From the NCBI RefSeq assembly GCF_032854445.1, contig NC_088296.1, positions 20,883,853 through 20,947,852 of the forward strand: DNA of 64,000 bases, read 5' to 3'. This DNA is from Liolophura sinensis. Its lineage: Eukaryota > Mollusca > Polyplacophora > Chitonida > Chitonidae. Numbering within the stretch: the stretch's first letter is position 1; every line of letters begins with the position of its first letter. Positions 34,662 through 47,100 of the stretch are shown here, in pieces. The position numbers and the translations under genes were made by a program. The notes under the pieces are model-generated. The model did not search any database and was not told where the DNA came from. It saw only the letters and a list, made by a program, of their open reading frames with translations.

Positions 34662-35636
34662 CTGAGTGTATTTATAAAGTACTCTAGTATACTATATTAA
34701 ATAGTAAACGTCACATGTTTACTGTGTTTGCAAACTGTAACATAAATGTGTTTTAAAACGAAACACTTATTTTATATGTGTGTTTCCTTGGCATTGGCTT
34801 GTCTTATTAGTTCTGACGAGTAGCTGTACAACTGTTCTTTTTGTCTGTGACGAAACTTTTCCTTTTGGTGTGCAATTTTGAAATGAGTTGCAGTTTTTTT
34901 TAACACAAATTCTTGTTTATGACAGGGAAGACTCCTTCACAAATATAAAGTTCGCAGCCAACTGATTTGCGTATGATACTTCAACCAGTCAACCAGACAT
35001 TTACTTCAGTTATTGCGACCACATCCTTTTGAAGCTACACCCGCGTATTATGTTTTTATTCCATTCACAGGATGCTGGATAATGAGGTTCACTGATTATA
35101 GTGTGGACATCTCAATACCTGTAACGAGTGGCGGTTTATACGCTCGGATGCTCGCGACAAATGTCCGAGACTCAGAATCTGGTTCTCGAGGGGTTGATTG
35201 GGGCTATTTTTTGCGATTAACACACGCTCATGACTTTATATACATATATCCTCCTTTACCCACATCCTGGATATCACGTTACGAAATTCGCTGACATTTC
35301 CAACGGAGATAAACCACGCCAGAAAACCCATTCGCCATTACGGGTGCCTTTCCACCAGGTATTCCTCGCAAGCTGAGTAGTTCCATCGCTGCCTTTTTGT
35401 GATTTGTTGACAAACTGGTGACGTGGCACCCTGGCATTACAACAAAACAATGGCCGATACGGCTTGGGTAAAGGTATGCGGTCACTGTGAGTTCTAGTCC
35501 ATCTCATGCTGGCCTAAGAAAATCGTGATTGTGTGTTATTCAGAGAGGAATAGCTAAATATTTGTGATTGTTGTAAAAGAATTAGTCAAGCCGAGAAATA
35601 CCGTGCGACATACTTTCATAACAAAATATTCACTCT

Positions 35637-35720
35637 CCGGTCGTAGCAACCTGCGGATGGTCGTGGGTTTCCCCCGAGCTCAGCCAGGTTTTCTCCAAGT
35701 ATAACCCTAGCCACCGTCAT
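35637..35720 (+). mobile_element. SINE family 1, body fragment
   Basis: CGGTCGTAGCAACCTGCGGA, GGGTTTCCCCCGAGCTC, CTAGCCACCGTC. It runs directly into a family 2 copy. Confidence 0.78.
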
Positions 35721-35721
35721 T

Positions 35722-35840
35722 TGAGCGACGCTTGGCGTTCAGCATAAGGGGATAGTGCAACGACTGGTTGACCCGTATCAGTATAATGGCTCGGTCGGGG
35801 CTGCTTACTAGCCCTCGGTAAGGCGTTTCAGTGAAGCAAA
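35722..35840 (+). mobile_element. SINE family 2, body fragment
   Basis: CGCTTGGCGTTCAGCATAAG, TTGACCCGTATCAGTATAAT, AAGGCGTTTCAGTGAAGC. Truncated before its tail. Confidence 0.82.
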
Positions 35841-38170
35841 TAGATAAACAAATACCCGCGGATGCGGGATATACAATTACGACTCTTTATAACGTAGATT
35901 TTTTGGGGAAAAGTTATCATCGGTTTAAATACCTTAACCTTGTCCAAATGACGGTAAAATGATTTCTTCTAATTTTGATTTTAAATTTACGATTGAATAA
36001 ATGATATTATTGAGCCCGTAAACACTAAACACAAATAGATTTTAAAAATGTGTCTTATTAAAATGCAAACAAAACGGCCAGCTGTTCGAGACAAACACGT
36101 ATTACGTTTGGGAAAAACTGTAACAATATTATTTATCAATGCCTTACAATTTACTGCCGCATTTTAATCATCCAAGTTCATGGATACAGCCGTTTGGAGT
36201 AGGCCGAACATACCAAAGACCTTCAACAGGTATTCAAAATGATAGACTTAAAGGTAACCATATATGTTTGTGTCTTTCTATTAGGTTGAATGCAATGCAA
36301 ACTTCGTGTATAGAAAGAGTCGCTCTTCAATAGTATCCACTGAAATCCGGCTCTGAGAGCGCGTGCTGCGAACCTGATGCTCCTTGTTCAGGGACAAACA
36401 AGGTCATGCTTGATGGTTCTGTAGAAGCTGTCGACGGTAGGTTGTAGAATCTGTAGATTGTGCACAGATATTTGCGCATCTGTATAATTTGGCATATAAT
36501 TTATATTTTGATTTAAAATGTTGTCAAAAGTAACAGTGCTAATTTTAGAATAAGTATACCAATTTATCTGAAATTTGTCCGAGTTACCCCTAATAGACCT
36601 TTCCCAACTGTCAAGCAAGAAAACTCATGTAGACAAACATTATTACTTCAAGTAGTTGTTTGAAGTAGGCCAACCCGATGTCACACACATTGGTTAGGAA
36701 TGTTCAATCTTTTTGGGAAGTCATGACGTCACAATTGCTTTCCACTGGACTGGAATGAATGAATGATTATGTCTTAACGCCACAGCGGCAATATTTCAGC
36801 AATATCGTGGCGAAAACGAGACTGGAATGAAAAGTATCGTTGTTAAAAAGAATGGTAACAGTGAGGGCACGATTGGGCTGTATATATATACTGGTATTTG
36901 ACTTGGAGGTTGTTAGTGGTTAGTTGCAGGTTGCTGGAAGACCTTTCCACGTACAGCCGGAGATAAATGGACAAGACGACGTATTTTATCAGTTATACCA
37001 GTGATCAATTTATCAACACTCACACCGTCGTACTCTGGTATTACACTGTCTGCTGTAGTCTGTTATATTGTCCAGGAAGTATTGTCTGGCTCTTGACTTA
37101 AAAATGGATAGTCATTTATCTACAAAATAAACAAAATGTGTCCTAATGCACCCGGCCTACATATATGAATAGTTCTCTGCGCTTTTAATCGCGTGCACCG
37201 TTGGTTTATTACATGTGTATGCTTTGCTCTGGTTTTGCCTTTAAGTGTCATCCACTCAACAAATACTGACACTTTATCTCTCTTACACAGGCTTGAACTT
37301 AAGTAGCATCCTGTCTGTACAGAGAAAAGTTAAATATTATGAACGGGGGTGTGCGAGTGTGTGTGTTTAGGCCATACTACTGTAGTCTTGGTATGACGCT
37401 CAGCAAGCATTGGTAATAGGCCTATAGCAGGAGCTGGGAGCTGCGCTATACAAGCTGTGCGATTATAGCGTTATGCTGACTGAACGGCCCCTCATTATAT
37501 TTCTCAACCAAGGGAAATTTACAAGTACTACTTTCAGTGACGGGGTTGTATTGAGACTGTGCAGATTAAACGACAGTAGGCTGTTGATTTTCTCCGGGCA
37601 TTGTGAAGTGAGCGAAAAGAACATACTTTCTTCTTTGACTTTAGCGCAAGTTAGACGACATATATTCTCAAAGGCGATATAGAAATCTCATTTTAGTTGC
37701 TTTATGTTATGTATACTATGCAATTTTATCAGATAGTTTTACATGTATACATGCATGGCCAGTATCCTTAAGCTTCAAAACTTGGTTTAAATTCTCTTCA
37801 GTTAATCAGGATGAAACTGAAAAATGAAACTATTTTGTGCAACTTTTCACATCGAAGTGAAAATGTGCAAGTATGAATCGTTGTGCTTGACCGATACTGT
37901 TGTAATCTTGCAACAAGATTAGCTGAGGCTAAGTATTGCGTTTCATGAGAACATCTTCTCATGTAGCGTCGTATTACCGAAGACCTGTTACATAACATGT
38001 AAACTGAAAGTAAAAGTAGGTTTTAAGCCATACATGAAAACCCATTTCGGATAACAATCCGAACAGGATTGACAGTGATAATACAGGATAAGTTGTGGTA
38101 AATGTGATACTGAGACGAGAAGAGGAGCCATGAACAAGGCAAAGGTTTGTACATTAATTTAATCGTATCA
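35841..38170. other. Gene-poor region
   Basis: No gene seen. A SINE-tail-like stretch lies at 36757-36823 (GTCTTAACGCCACAGCGGCA, TTTCAGCAATATCGTGGCG) and a scrap of family 1, reverse, at 36905-36965 (GCAGGTTGCTGGAAGACC). Confidence 0.5.
36757..36823 (-). mobile_element. SINE-tail-like fragment (another family)
   Basis: GAATGAATGATTATGTCTTA, ACGCCACAGCGGCAATATTT and CAGCAATATCGTGGCG resemble the 3' end style of molluscan SINEs in reverse. Family unsure. Confidence 0.45.
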
Positions 38171-38310
38171 TATATTTATTTATTTTACTGGATGGTGTTT
38201 GACGCCGTACTAAAGAATATTTCACGTCTATAACGGCGGCTAGATTGATAGGTATGTATAACGGGAAAACCCTCCGATCTCTGGCAAATTATCCATACAC
38301 TGTCCCACGT
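38171..38310 (-). mobile_element. SINE family 1, diverged, reverse orientation
   Basis: TATTTATTTATTTTACTGG, ATGGTGTTTGACGCCGTACT, CACTGTCCCACGTG. Confidence 0.7.
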
Positions 38311-38439
38311 GTCACGTGTGCCCTATGACGGGGTAAGGCAAGTGATAGACGTTGCCAGCTTATTGCCACACAGCCGTTGAAAACAGTGGAACTTAGCTAC
38401 TGGGATGATTTCGTTCTCGAGAATACTTCACTTTTACGA

Positions 38440-38536
38440 CAGCGAAGAGGGAGCCCGCATTGTTGAGTTGAACACAGCTACCGCACTGGGTAGAAGCTTC
38501 TAACTACCAAACCACCTCGGCCACGGAGGCTCCCAG
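38440..38536 (-). mobile_element. SINE family 1, tRNA-like head, reverse
   Basis: GAGTTGAACACAGCTACCGC, AACTACCAAACCACCTCGGC, CACGGAGGCTCCC. It could be the head of the copy at 38171 separated by about 130 bp of insertion. Confidence 0.65.
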
Positions 38537-39520
38537 TTGAGCAGTTATACAAAAAGGACACGTATTTTGTTATACAGCCATTAACCACAGAATAGCCGCT
38601 GTAACACAGCTGATACAGTATTCACACGAATTATCGCAGTATTCCGTTGCGCAATAGTTGGTATTCTCTTGCCGTTAAAGGTTATATTAGCTAACAACGA
38701 TATGTCATTTTATACAATTTTGGTAAACAGGAGCAACAAGTAATAAAGAGAAAATTTATGCTTAGCAGTGAATAAATTGTCATTTGTGAATAATATGTAA
38801 GCGAAATCTTTTCATTTATATTATTTTCTTAAGATCATACTAATAAATTTTCACTTATATCCGATTGTGTTCAGTATTATGAATGGCTGAAACAAGAGTG
38901 TTACGAATGAACTAACCATCTTCGTCAGGTTACTGACTTACTGTCCTACGTCTGACAAATATGCACGTCATATTGGTAGGAGAGAGACATCTGGTCGTCA
39001 GCGAACGTTAAGCAATGCAAATAGCAACACAAGCGCAAAAGTCCAAAAACAGTGAGAGTTGGGAAATCTATAAATTTCATAACTAAGCCCGGGCTTGGAC
39101 GCACATCCCATTTATTGGAAACCTTTTAGTTATATTTTCCTATGATGCAAGTATCACGGTGAAGATTGTCAGTTCTCATCAATTGAGTACCGGTAACCTT
39201 ATGGCCTTCCAGCCTAGCGGTATGTAGAGTGTCATGCATAAACAAAATCACGAGTTAAAACCATTTTTTCTTATAAAATTATGTGAAGGCGAAAACCGAT
39301 TTGTAAAACAGCTTTATTAAACAGCTGTATTAAAAATCGACCAGCGGAATCCAGGATTATTCAGGATTACAATGTAAATTGTTTTCCAATTTTTCTTAAT
39401 TGAGAACTGTTAGTACAGTGTTCTTCAGCTTGACTTATTCTTTCACAACAGTTTAAATGTATAACTATTGCCCTTCGAATAACACGCGCAATATGAATTC
39501 ATTATTTAGAATGTTTTGAG

Positions 39521-39861
39521 CGAGTGAGTGAGTGCTTGGGGTTTAACGTCGTACTCAACAATTTTTCAGTCATATGACGACGAAGGAATCCTTAGGGTGC
39601 ATGTACGTGTAATGTGCCTCCTTGTAGCAGGACGGATTTCCACCGCTCTTTTATCTAGTGCTGCTTCACTGAGACGACTTACCGAAGGCAAGTAAGCCGC
39701 CCCGCCCGAGCCATTATACTGATACGGATCAACCAGTCGCTGCACTATCCCCTTTATGCTGAACACCAAGCGAGGAAGTTACAACTTCCTCTTTTAAAGC
39801 ATTAGGGGTGACTCGATCAAGGATTGATCCTGGATCTACCGGTCCCGAAGTGGACGCTCTA
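39521..39861 (-). mobile_element. SINE family 2, full length, reverse orientation
   Basis: (GAGT)n tail, GGGGTTTAACGTCGTACTCA, CAGTCATATGACGACGAAGG, TAGTGCTGCTTCACTGAGAC and a head with ACTCGATCAAGGATTGATCC. The least decayed copy in the window. Confidence 0.9.
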
Positions 39862-41529
39862 GTATAATGTTTTGAGCTTAGCTTTCTTCTGATATGTGTG
39901 GAGTGTTTACATCTGAGTAAACATCTGTGTGTAGCCTATAGCGCCTCCTTCCTCGCTGGAACCGTATATACAGAGACATAGGCTTGCCACTATAATACAG
40001 TAATAGTATAACTGTGTTTTAGTGTTCACCTTGTTTGAGTACAAAAGACAACCTTTTTGACCAAGACAAAATCGCCACAAAGGATGTCTTGTTTCCGTTT
40101 AATCAGCTTTGAGTTAATGAAACCATGATTTTGTTTTATTATTCATTCCTGACTGACAAAGATCTGGCAATCCAAGGAGAGGGCCCCAGTACACTGTCCT
40201 CCAGATATCTTATTGATGACCTTGTGAATGTGTGCATATTTCGTCCGAATACTTAAAATATCAAACTATCGGCTACAGGTTTAATGTTTGACTAGGAGCT
40301 TATTCCACGCAAAGATGGGATAAATGCGTGTATATTTCAATACTCATCTAACTGGTGTGAAATAATCTGTACTTACATATATATAAAGATTAAAATGGAC
40401 ATATAATGGTTAAGGGGTGTCAAACCTGTCCAATGGAAAAATCGTGTTTTCTTGTAAAACTATACAGCTTAAGACCAGTCTCCAGAGTTAGTACGGATGC
40501 CAATATTAACATGAGCGGATTTAGAACTTATAAACCTTGCTGCATGCACCGAGAACTGTGACCAAGATGAACTAGCCTTCGAGCTAGTTCATCTATACCT
40601 TGCTGTTTGTAAGTACTCCTGAGATGTTCAGGGACAAACTTTTAGGGGCGACTTTCTCTAGGCGGGAATGGTTTCCCATGATTGTTCACCGTTATTCTTG
40701 TACAACATTTTATATTGGATGAAACGGGTTACATTCGGCCTAAAGCCGCATTAACTCAGTGCGATTTGTCTATTTCATAAGCCGCATTTGCACGTGGCGA
40801 TTTGTTGTTACGACTGGTCGAATTCGATGAGTAGAATAAAAATATGACGAGTCCACTTCATGTTATACAATGACATGAAATAGAGAATGTAATATTTGCA
40901 GTCGACTAGTATTTTTAAAGGGGCGACACGCACCGAGCGAACTGCCTATTGTAGCCGTCCCTATACCGCTTGAACTAAACCTCGCTTATGTCATATCCCT
41001 ACGATAAGGCGGGTTTTACCCCATCACGCCTCATGTGCTTAGACGACACTCAGTGCATGTTGACTCGAGACGATAAGTCTTCTTTATAGAAAAAGACATC
41101 TTTTCATTCGGTGGAAACATTTTAAGAAGAGTCTAAAAATAAAATTGCGAAAGACCCCATTTCTTCAGTGAAGTGTAATTTAATGGTTGCGCTGTTGTGT
41201 GCGCCACGTGGTTTGTAATATAACTGGACAACTTTCAGGTTAAGGAGGACATACCGAAATAGCCTGTTATTTGGGCCATTTTTACAAAGCTGTGGCAACA
41301 CTACGCCAAGCGCATTTACCATGGCGACCCATCTCTTCAATATGTGTCTTGGATAAATAAGCCAGGCACAATTTGTGACTGGTTCGTAAAAACAAAACCC
41401 TAAGCTATGCATTCTGTTGGTACTTCTTGCCTTTCTCATAATACATTGCGGGAAATATGATAAGTCAGTACTCACACAGTGAATTTTTAAAAATATAGCG
41501 AAATTACACCAATTTAAATATCGATTTTA

Positions 41530-41531
<2 letters not shown>
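39862..41531. other. Gene-poor region with a perfect hairpin
   Basis: No gene recognised. The only clear structure is the inverted repeat at 40565-40594. Confidence 0.5.
40565..40594. repeat. Perfect 12-bp inverted repeat, 6-nt loop
   Basis: AGATGAACTAGC, loop CTTCGA, GCTAGTTCATCT. It would form a stable hairpin. Confidence 0.9.

Positions 41532-41576
<45 letters not shown>
41532..41576. repeat. (TA)n microsatellite
   Basis: About 20 dinucleotides. Confidence 0.96.
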
Positions 41577-41578
<2 letters not shown>

Positions 41579-42075
41579 ATCAGATGGATACAACGTCTTT
41601 GCATCGACATCTGACCATTCAAACACAGGGTCGTGCGATTTTCTGCCCACAGTGGGAAAAAGTGCCCAAAGTGCCCAAAGTGACGTCACGTAAGGCTTTC
41701 TGCTACTTAACACACATCAGTCTCCTACAGTATCAATCAAAAGGCATATACATATGGGTGTATGGATGCATTCGCTCCTTTGACCTTGAAACTAATTATT
41801 TGAGGCAAAAAGTATAGATGTGGCGCAGTTGATACCTTCTGGGTCAAAGCAGACCACGTTAGAATCTGGTTTATTACCACAGCTTTACTCGGTCAGAAAA
41901 AATTCACAAGAGTTTTTCATGGTTTTCCGTCTGATATATACTTCATTTTAGAGTGATCTTTGCCGTTAATAAAATAGGGGCTTGTCACGTGTCACCGTTC
42001 AATAACCATAATAAAGCTTTCAAAATTTATAAAGCTGGTAACATTGTAACACTTTCAATCCTTAGAACCATTTAA

Positions 42076-42291
42076 TGCTATAAAAAATAATAGTACTTGT
42101 CTGCTCTTTACTGGAATGCAATAAAAAATAATAGTACTAGTCTGATATTTGCTGGAATGCAATAGAAAATAATAGTACTAGTCTGATATTTACTGGAATT
42201 CAATAAAAAATAATAGTACTAGTCTGATATTTACTGGAATGCAATAAAAAAATAATGCTACTAGTCTGATATTTACTGGAATGCAATAAAT
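42076..42291. repeat. Minisatellite, ~41-bp unit, five copies
   Basis: AATAATAGTACTAGTCTGAT, ATTTACTGGAATGCAATAAA repeated. Confidence 0.93.
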
Positions 42292-44138
42292 TGAGCTATT
42301 TGTGGTAAGTGCAGAAAATTTGATTTCATTAGGGAATAGCCCCTTTAATTCACGTATGAAGAGCACTGTCCTTGGCTAGCGTGTCTAGCATACAGACAGG
42401 TAATGTGGAGATTCCTACAGTTCCTTACAATCTAATCTATCACATTTGTTTGTTTAATGGGTCGGTGTTTCAAGGTCATAAGTTATCAGCATTTGCCCCC
42501 CGTGCCCTCCAGATTTGTAGTGCTACTTGTAGATTACTCAGAGCTCGTACGTAAGCAGTTATCAGAAAGGAAGTTTTCAATAAACACAAGTAATCTTTCC
42601 TGCATATCTTAAATTCTTTGAACGCTGTTTAACCTCGTATAAAGAATATTGTATGTATGAAAACGACACGATTAGTTGTGTGGGTGGTGGAAAGCGTACT
42701 GAACACTGATGAATAAAAGCAACTGACAATCACAAAACTTTCGCAACACTCTAAATATAAAATGCTTCATCCGTGTGTAATAATATTAATGAAAAGCACA
42801 GGAACCGTTGCATAAGCCGGATTCGAACCATTAATTGTCATAGATGTATACAATTTTTATACTTTCTAACAATACATGTAACTCTGCGTCACAGCTAACA
42901 AAGTTATCGCTGGAATCTGAGGCGGTATTGGATGTCGGTTTCATCTGGAATGCCAAGGTGTACTTAAAACTGAATGCCAGCTTAGACAGATATCACATTA
43001 CTAAGACGTCTTTCACGACCATGTAAATGAAAATAGAGTATCCGGATTTCCCCAGCGCGTGTTGGTGTCCGTCTTTTACCCAGCCCAGAATGTGTATCCG
43101 TAAAGATAAAAAACCACATGCTTTAATCACACCATGCATAAGCATATATGCATTTGATACTATACTAAGTTGAGCTGAGAGATTCAATGTTTACAGTCCT
43201 CTACGTCCTTATGTGTGAAGGTCTGTTTAGTTTGCTCCCATCAAAATTCTGGCCACCGTCGTATGAGTAAAATATCCTTGACTATATGTACAGTGTAAAA
43301 CTCTCAAACAAACACATAAATAAATAAAAAAAAAATAGAAATATGGGAACTGAGAAAGAACATCATATTAACCTTTACTCTGTATACGTGTTTCTTTATA
43401 ACATGTATACAGCAAACAGTTCTGTGACTTTCATAAGTTTTTTTCGGCAAGCAAAAGACGAAAATCTCTAACGATAAGAACAACACTTTTACTCCCACCT
43501 TTTCTCACCTGCGTGTGTTCTTTACACAATTTACAGCTGCTGCTTCAGTTCTTCTCCACTTTGTCTTTTTCTGTAAACTTGGCCATGTACTCTTCCATCG
43601 AAAATATTCAAATAATTCATTTAATAGATTATCTATATGTAATGGTCTCTGTGCAGCCTCACCCCAGAGGGCTATTCAGATTAGCTAACCATGCATAGTT
43701 CTGCATTTATGACGTCTTTATTGCCGAACCACGTTGAGTGGTAAATTCCTGAAACATAATGAAACAATGTGTGTAGACACAAGAAAATAGGATTTAACAT
43801 ATATAATCATGATTGGTAAGTTCAGATGTAAAGATTCTGTAACATGTATTCCGTATGTACATGTATCATTGATTGTCAATCAGTGTACCAGAGTGCACGT
43901 AAAAGTGCCCGGGCGTTGCTGTTGTCAAACTGTTCATACTTTCTTCAGTCTTCGTAATAAACAAAGAATTTATAATTTCGTTTTCACGTACCTGTATAAT
44001 TCAATAACAATTAAAAACAAACTATAAATCTTGCTCTTACACTGTGGTTGTGTGGTAACTGTCAAGTTTTATCTCAAGAGCACGTGCACGACTGATTTAC
44101 AGAAATTCCAAAAAAAAAAAATCTAGGCAGTCTCTAAT
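42292..44138. other. Gene-poor region before the satellite
   Basis: Only a diverged SINE family 1 copy at 43202-43328 (ATTCTGGCCACCGTCGTATG, AAATAAATAAA) is recognisable. Confidence 0.5.
43202..43328 (+). mobile_element. SINE family 1, diverged 3' half
   Basis: TGTGTGAAGGTCTG, ATTCTGGCCACCGTCGTATG, GTAAAATATCCTTGAC and an AAATA-rich end. Confidence 0.72.
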
Positions 44139-47100
44139 TCTGTGAAGTGTGACCATTGTCCAAGTGTCTAACGGTAACATTCCACCGCGTCTTTAGCTAC
44201 AGATGTAGTAAAGTGTTGCCATTGTCCAAGTGTCTTACAGTAACATTCCACCACGTCTTTAGCTACAGATGTAGTGAAGTGTTGCCATTGTCCAAGTGTC
44301 TAACAGTAACATTCCACCACGTCTTTAGCTACAGATGTAGTAAAGTGTTGCCATTGTCCAAGTGTCTAACAGTAACATTCCACCACGTCTTTACCTACAG
44401 ATGTAGTGAAGTGTTGCCATTGTCCAAGTGTCTAACAGTAACATTCCACCACGTCTTTACCTACAGATGTAGTGAAGTGTTGCCATTGTCCAAGTGTCTA
44501 ACAGTAACATTCCACCACGTTTTTAGGTACAGATGTAGTGAAGTGTTGCCATTGTCCAAGTGTCTAACAGTAACATTCCACCACGTCTTTAGCTACAGAT
44601 GTAGTGAAGTGTTGCCATTGTCCAAGTGTCTAACAGTAACATTCCACCACGTTTTTAGGTACAGATGTAGTGAAGTGTTGCCATTGTCCAAGTGTCTAAC
44701 AGTAACATTCCACCACGTCTTTAGCTACAGATGTAGTAAAGTGTTGCCATTGTCCAAGTGTCTAACAGTAACATTCCACCGCGTTTTTAGGTACAGATGT
44801 AGTGAAGTGTTGCCATTGTCCAAGTGTCTAACAGTAATATTCCACCACGTCTTTACCTACAGATGTAGTGAAGTGTTGCCATTGTCCAAGTGTCTAACAG
44901 TAACATTCCACCACGTCTTTAGCTACAGATGTAGTAAAGTGTTGCCATTGTCCAAGTGTCTAACAGTAACATTCCACCACGTTTTTAGGTACAGATGGAG
45001 TGAAGTGTTGCCATTGTCCAAGTGTCTAACAGTAACATTCCACCACGTTTTTAGGTACAGATGTAGTGAAGTGTTGCCATTGTCCAAGTGTCTAACAGTA
45101 ACATCCCACCACGTCTTTAGCTAAAGATGTAGTGAAGTGTTGCCATTGTCCAAGTGTCTAACAGTAACATTCCACCACGTCTTTACCTACAGATGTAGTG
45201 AAGTTTTGCAATTGTCCAAGTGTCTAACAGTAACATTCCACCGCGTCTTTAGCTACAGATGTAGTGAAGTGTTGCCATTGTCCAAGTGTCTAACAGTAAC
45301 ATTCCACCACGTTTTTAGGTACAGATGTAGTGAAGTGTTGCCATTGTCCAAGTGTCTAACAGTAACATTCCACCACGTCTTTAGCTACAGATGTAGTGAA
45401 GTGTTGCCATTGTCCAAGTGTCTAACAGTAACATTCCACCGCGTCTTTAGCTACAGATGTAGTGAAGTGTTGCCATTGTCCAAGTGTCTAACAGTAACAT
45501 TCCACCACGTCTTTAGCTACAGATGTAGTGAAGTATTGCCATTGTCCAAGTGTCTAACAGTAACATTCCACCACGTTTTTACCTACAGATGTAGTGAAGT
45601 CTTGTCATTGTTCAAGTGTCTAACAGTAACATTCCACCGCGTCTTTAGCTACAGATGTAGTGAAGTGTTGCCATTGTCCAAGTGTCTAACAGTAACATTC
45701 CACCACGTTTTTAGGTACAGATGTAGTGAAGTGTGACCATTGTCCAAGTGTCTAACAGTAACATTCCACCACGTCTTTAGCTACAGATGTAGTGAAGTGT
45801 TGCCATTGTTAAAGTGTCTAACAGTAACATTCCACCACGTCTTTAGCTACAGATGTAGTAAAGTGTTGCCATTGTCCAAGTGTCTAACAATAACATCCCA
45901 CCGTGTCTTTAGCTACAGATGTAGTAAAGTGTTGCCATTGTCCAAGTGTCTAACAGTAACATTCCACCACGTCTTTAGCTACAGATGTAGTAAAGTGTTG
46001 CCATTGTCCAAGTGTCTAACAGTAACATTCCACCGCGTCTTTAGGTACAGATGTAGTGAAGTGTTGCCATTGTCCAAGTGTCTAACAGTAACATTCCACC
46101 GCGTCTTTAGGTACAGGTGTAGTGAAGTGTTGCCATTGTCCAAGTGTCTAACAGTAACATTCCACCACGTCTTTAGGTACAGATGTAGTGAAGTGTTGCC
46201 ATTGTCCAAGTGTCTAACAGCAACATTCCACCGCGCCATTAGCTACAGATGTAGTGAAGTGTTGCCATTGTCCAAGTGTCTAACAGTAACATTCCACCAC
46301 GTCTTTAGGTACAGATGTAGTGAAGTGTTGCCATTGTCCAAGTGTCTAACAGTAACATTCCACCACGTTTTTAGCTACAGATGTAGTGAAGTGTTGCCAT
46401 TGTCCAAGTGTCTAACAGTAACATTCCACCACGTTTTTATCCACAGATGTAGTGAAGTGTTGCCATTGTCCAAGTGTCTAACAGCAACATTCCACCACGT
46501 CTTTAGCTACAGATGTAGTGAAGTGTTGCCATTGTCCAAGTGTCTAACAGCAACATTCCACCGCGCCTTTAGCTACAGATGTAGTGAAGTGTTGCCATTG
46601 TCCAAGTGTCTAACAGTAACATTCCACCACGTCTTTAGCTACAGATGTAGTGAAGTGTTGCCATTGTTAAAGTGTCTAACAGTAACATTCCACCACGTCT
46701 TTAGCTACAGATGTAGTAAAGTGTTGCCATTGTTAAAGTGTCTAACAGTAACATCCCACCACTTTTTAGGTGCAGATGTAGTAAATTGTTGCCATTGTTA
46801 AAGTGTCTAACAGTAACATTCCACCACGTCTTTAGCTACAGATGTAGTGAAGTGTTGCCATTGTTAAAGTGTCTAACAGTAACATTCCACCACGTCTTTA
46901 GCTACAGATGTAGTGAAGTGTTGCCATTGTCCAAGTGTCTAACAGCAACATTCCACCGCGCCTTTAGCTACAGATGTAGTGAAGTGTTGCCATTGTCCAA
47001 GTGTCTAACAGTAACATTCCCACCGCGTCTTTAGCTACAGATGTAGTGAAGTGATGCCATTGTCCAAGTGTCTAACAGCAACATTCCACCGCGTCTTTAG

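Noticed and set aside
35013-35294. 93-codon frame as a gene
   Set aside because: No motif, no homologous family I know, and no splice partners; similar lengths arise by chance at this density.
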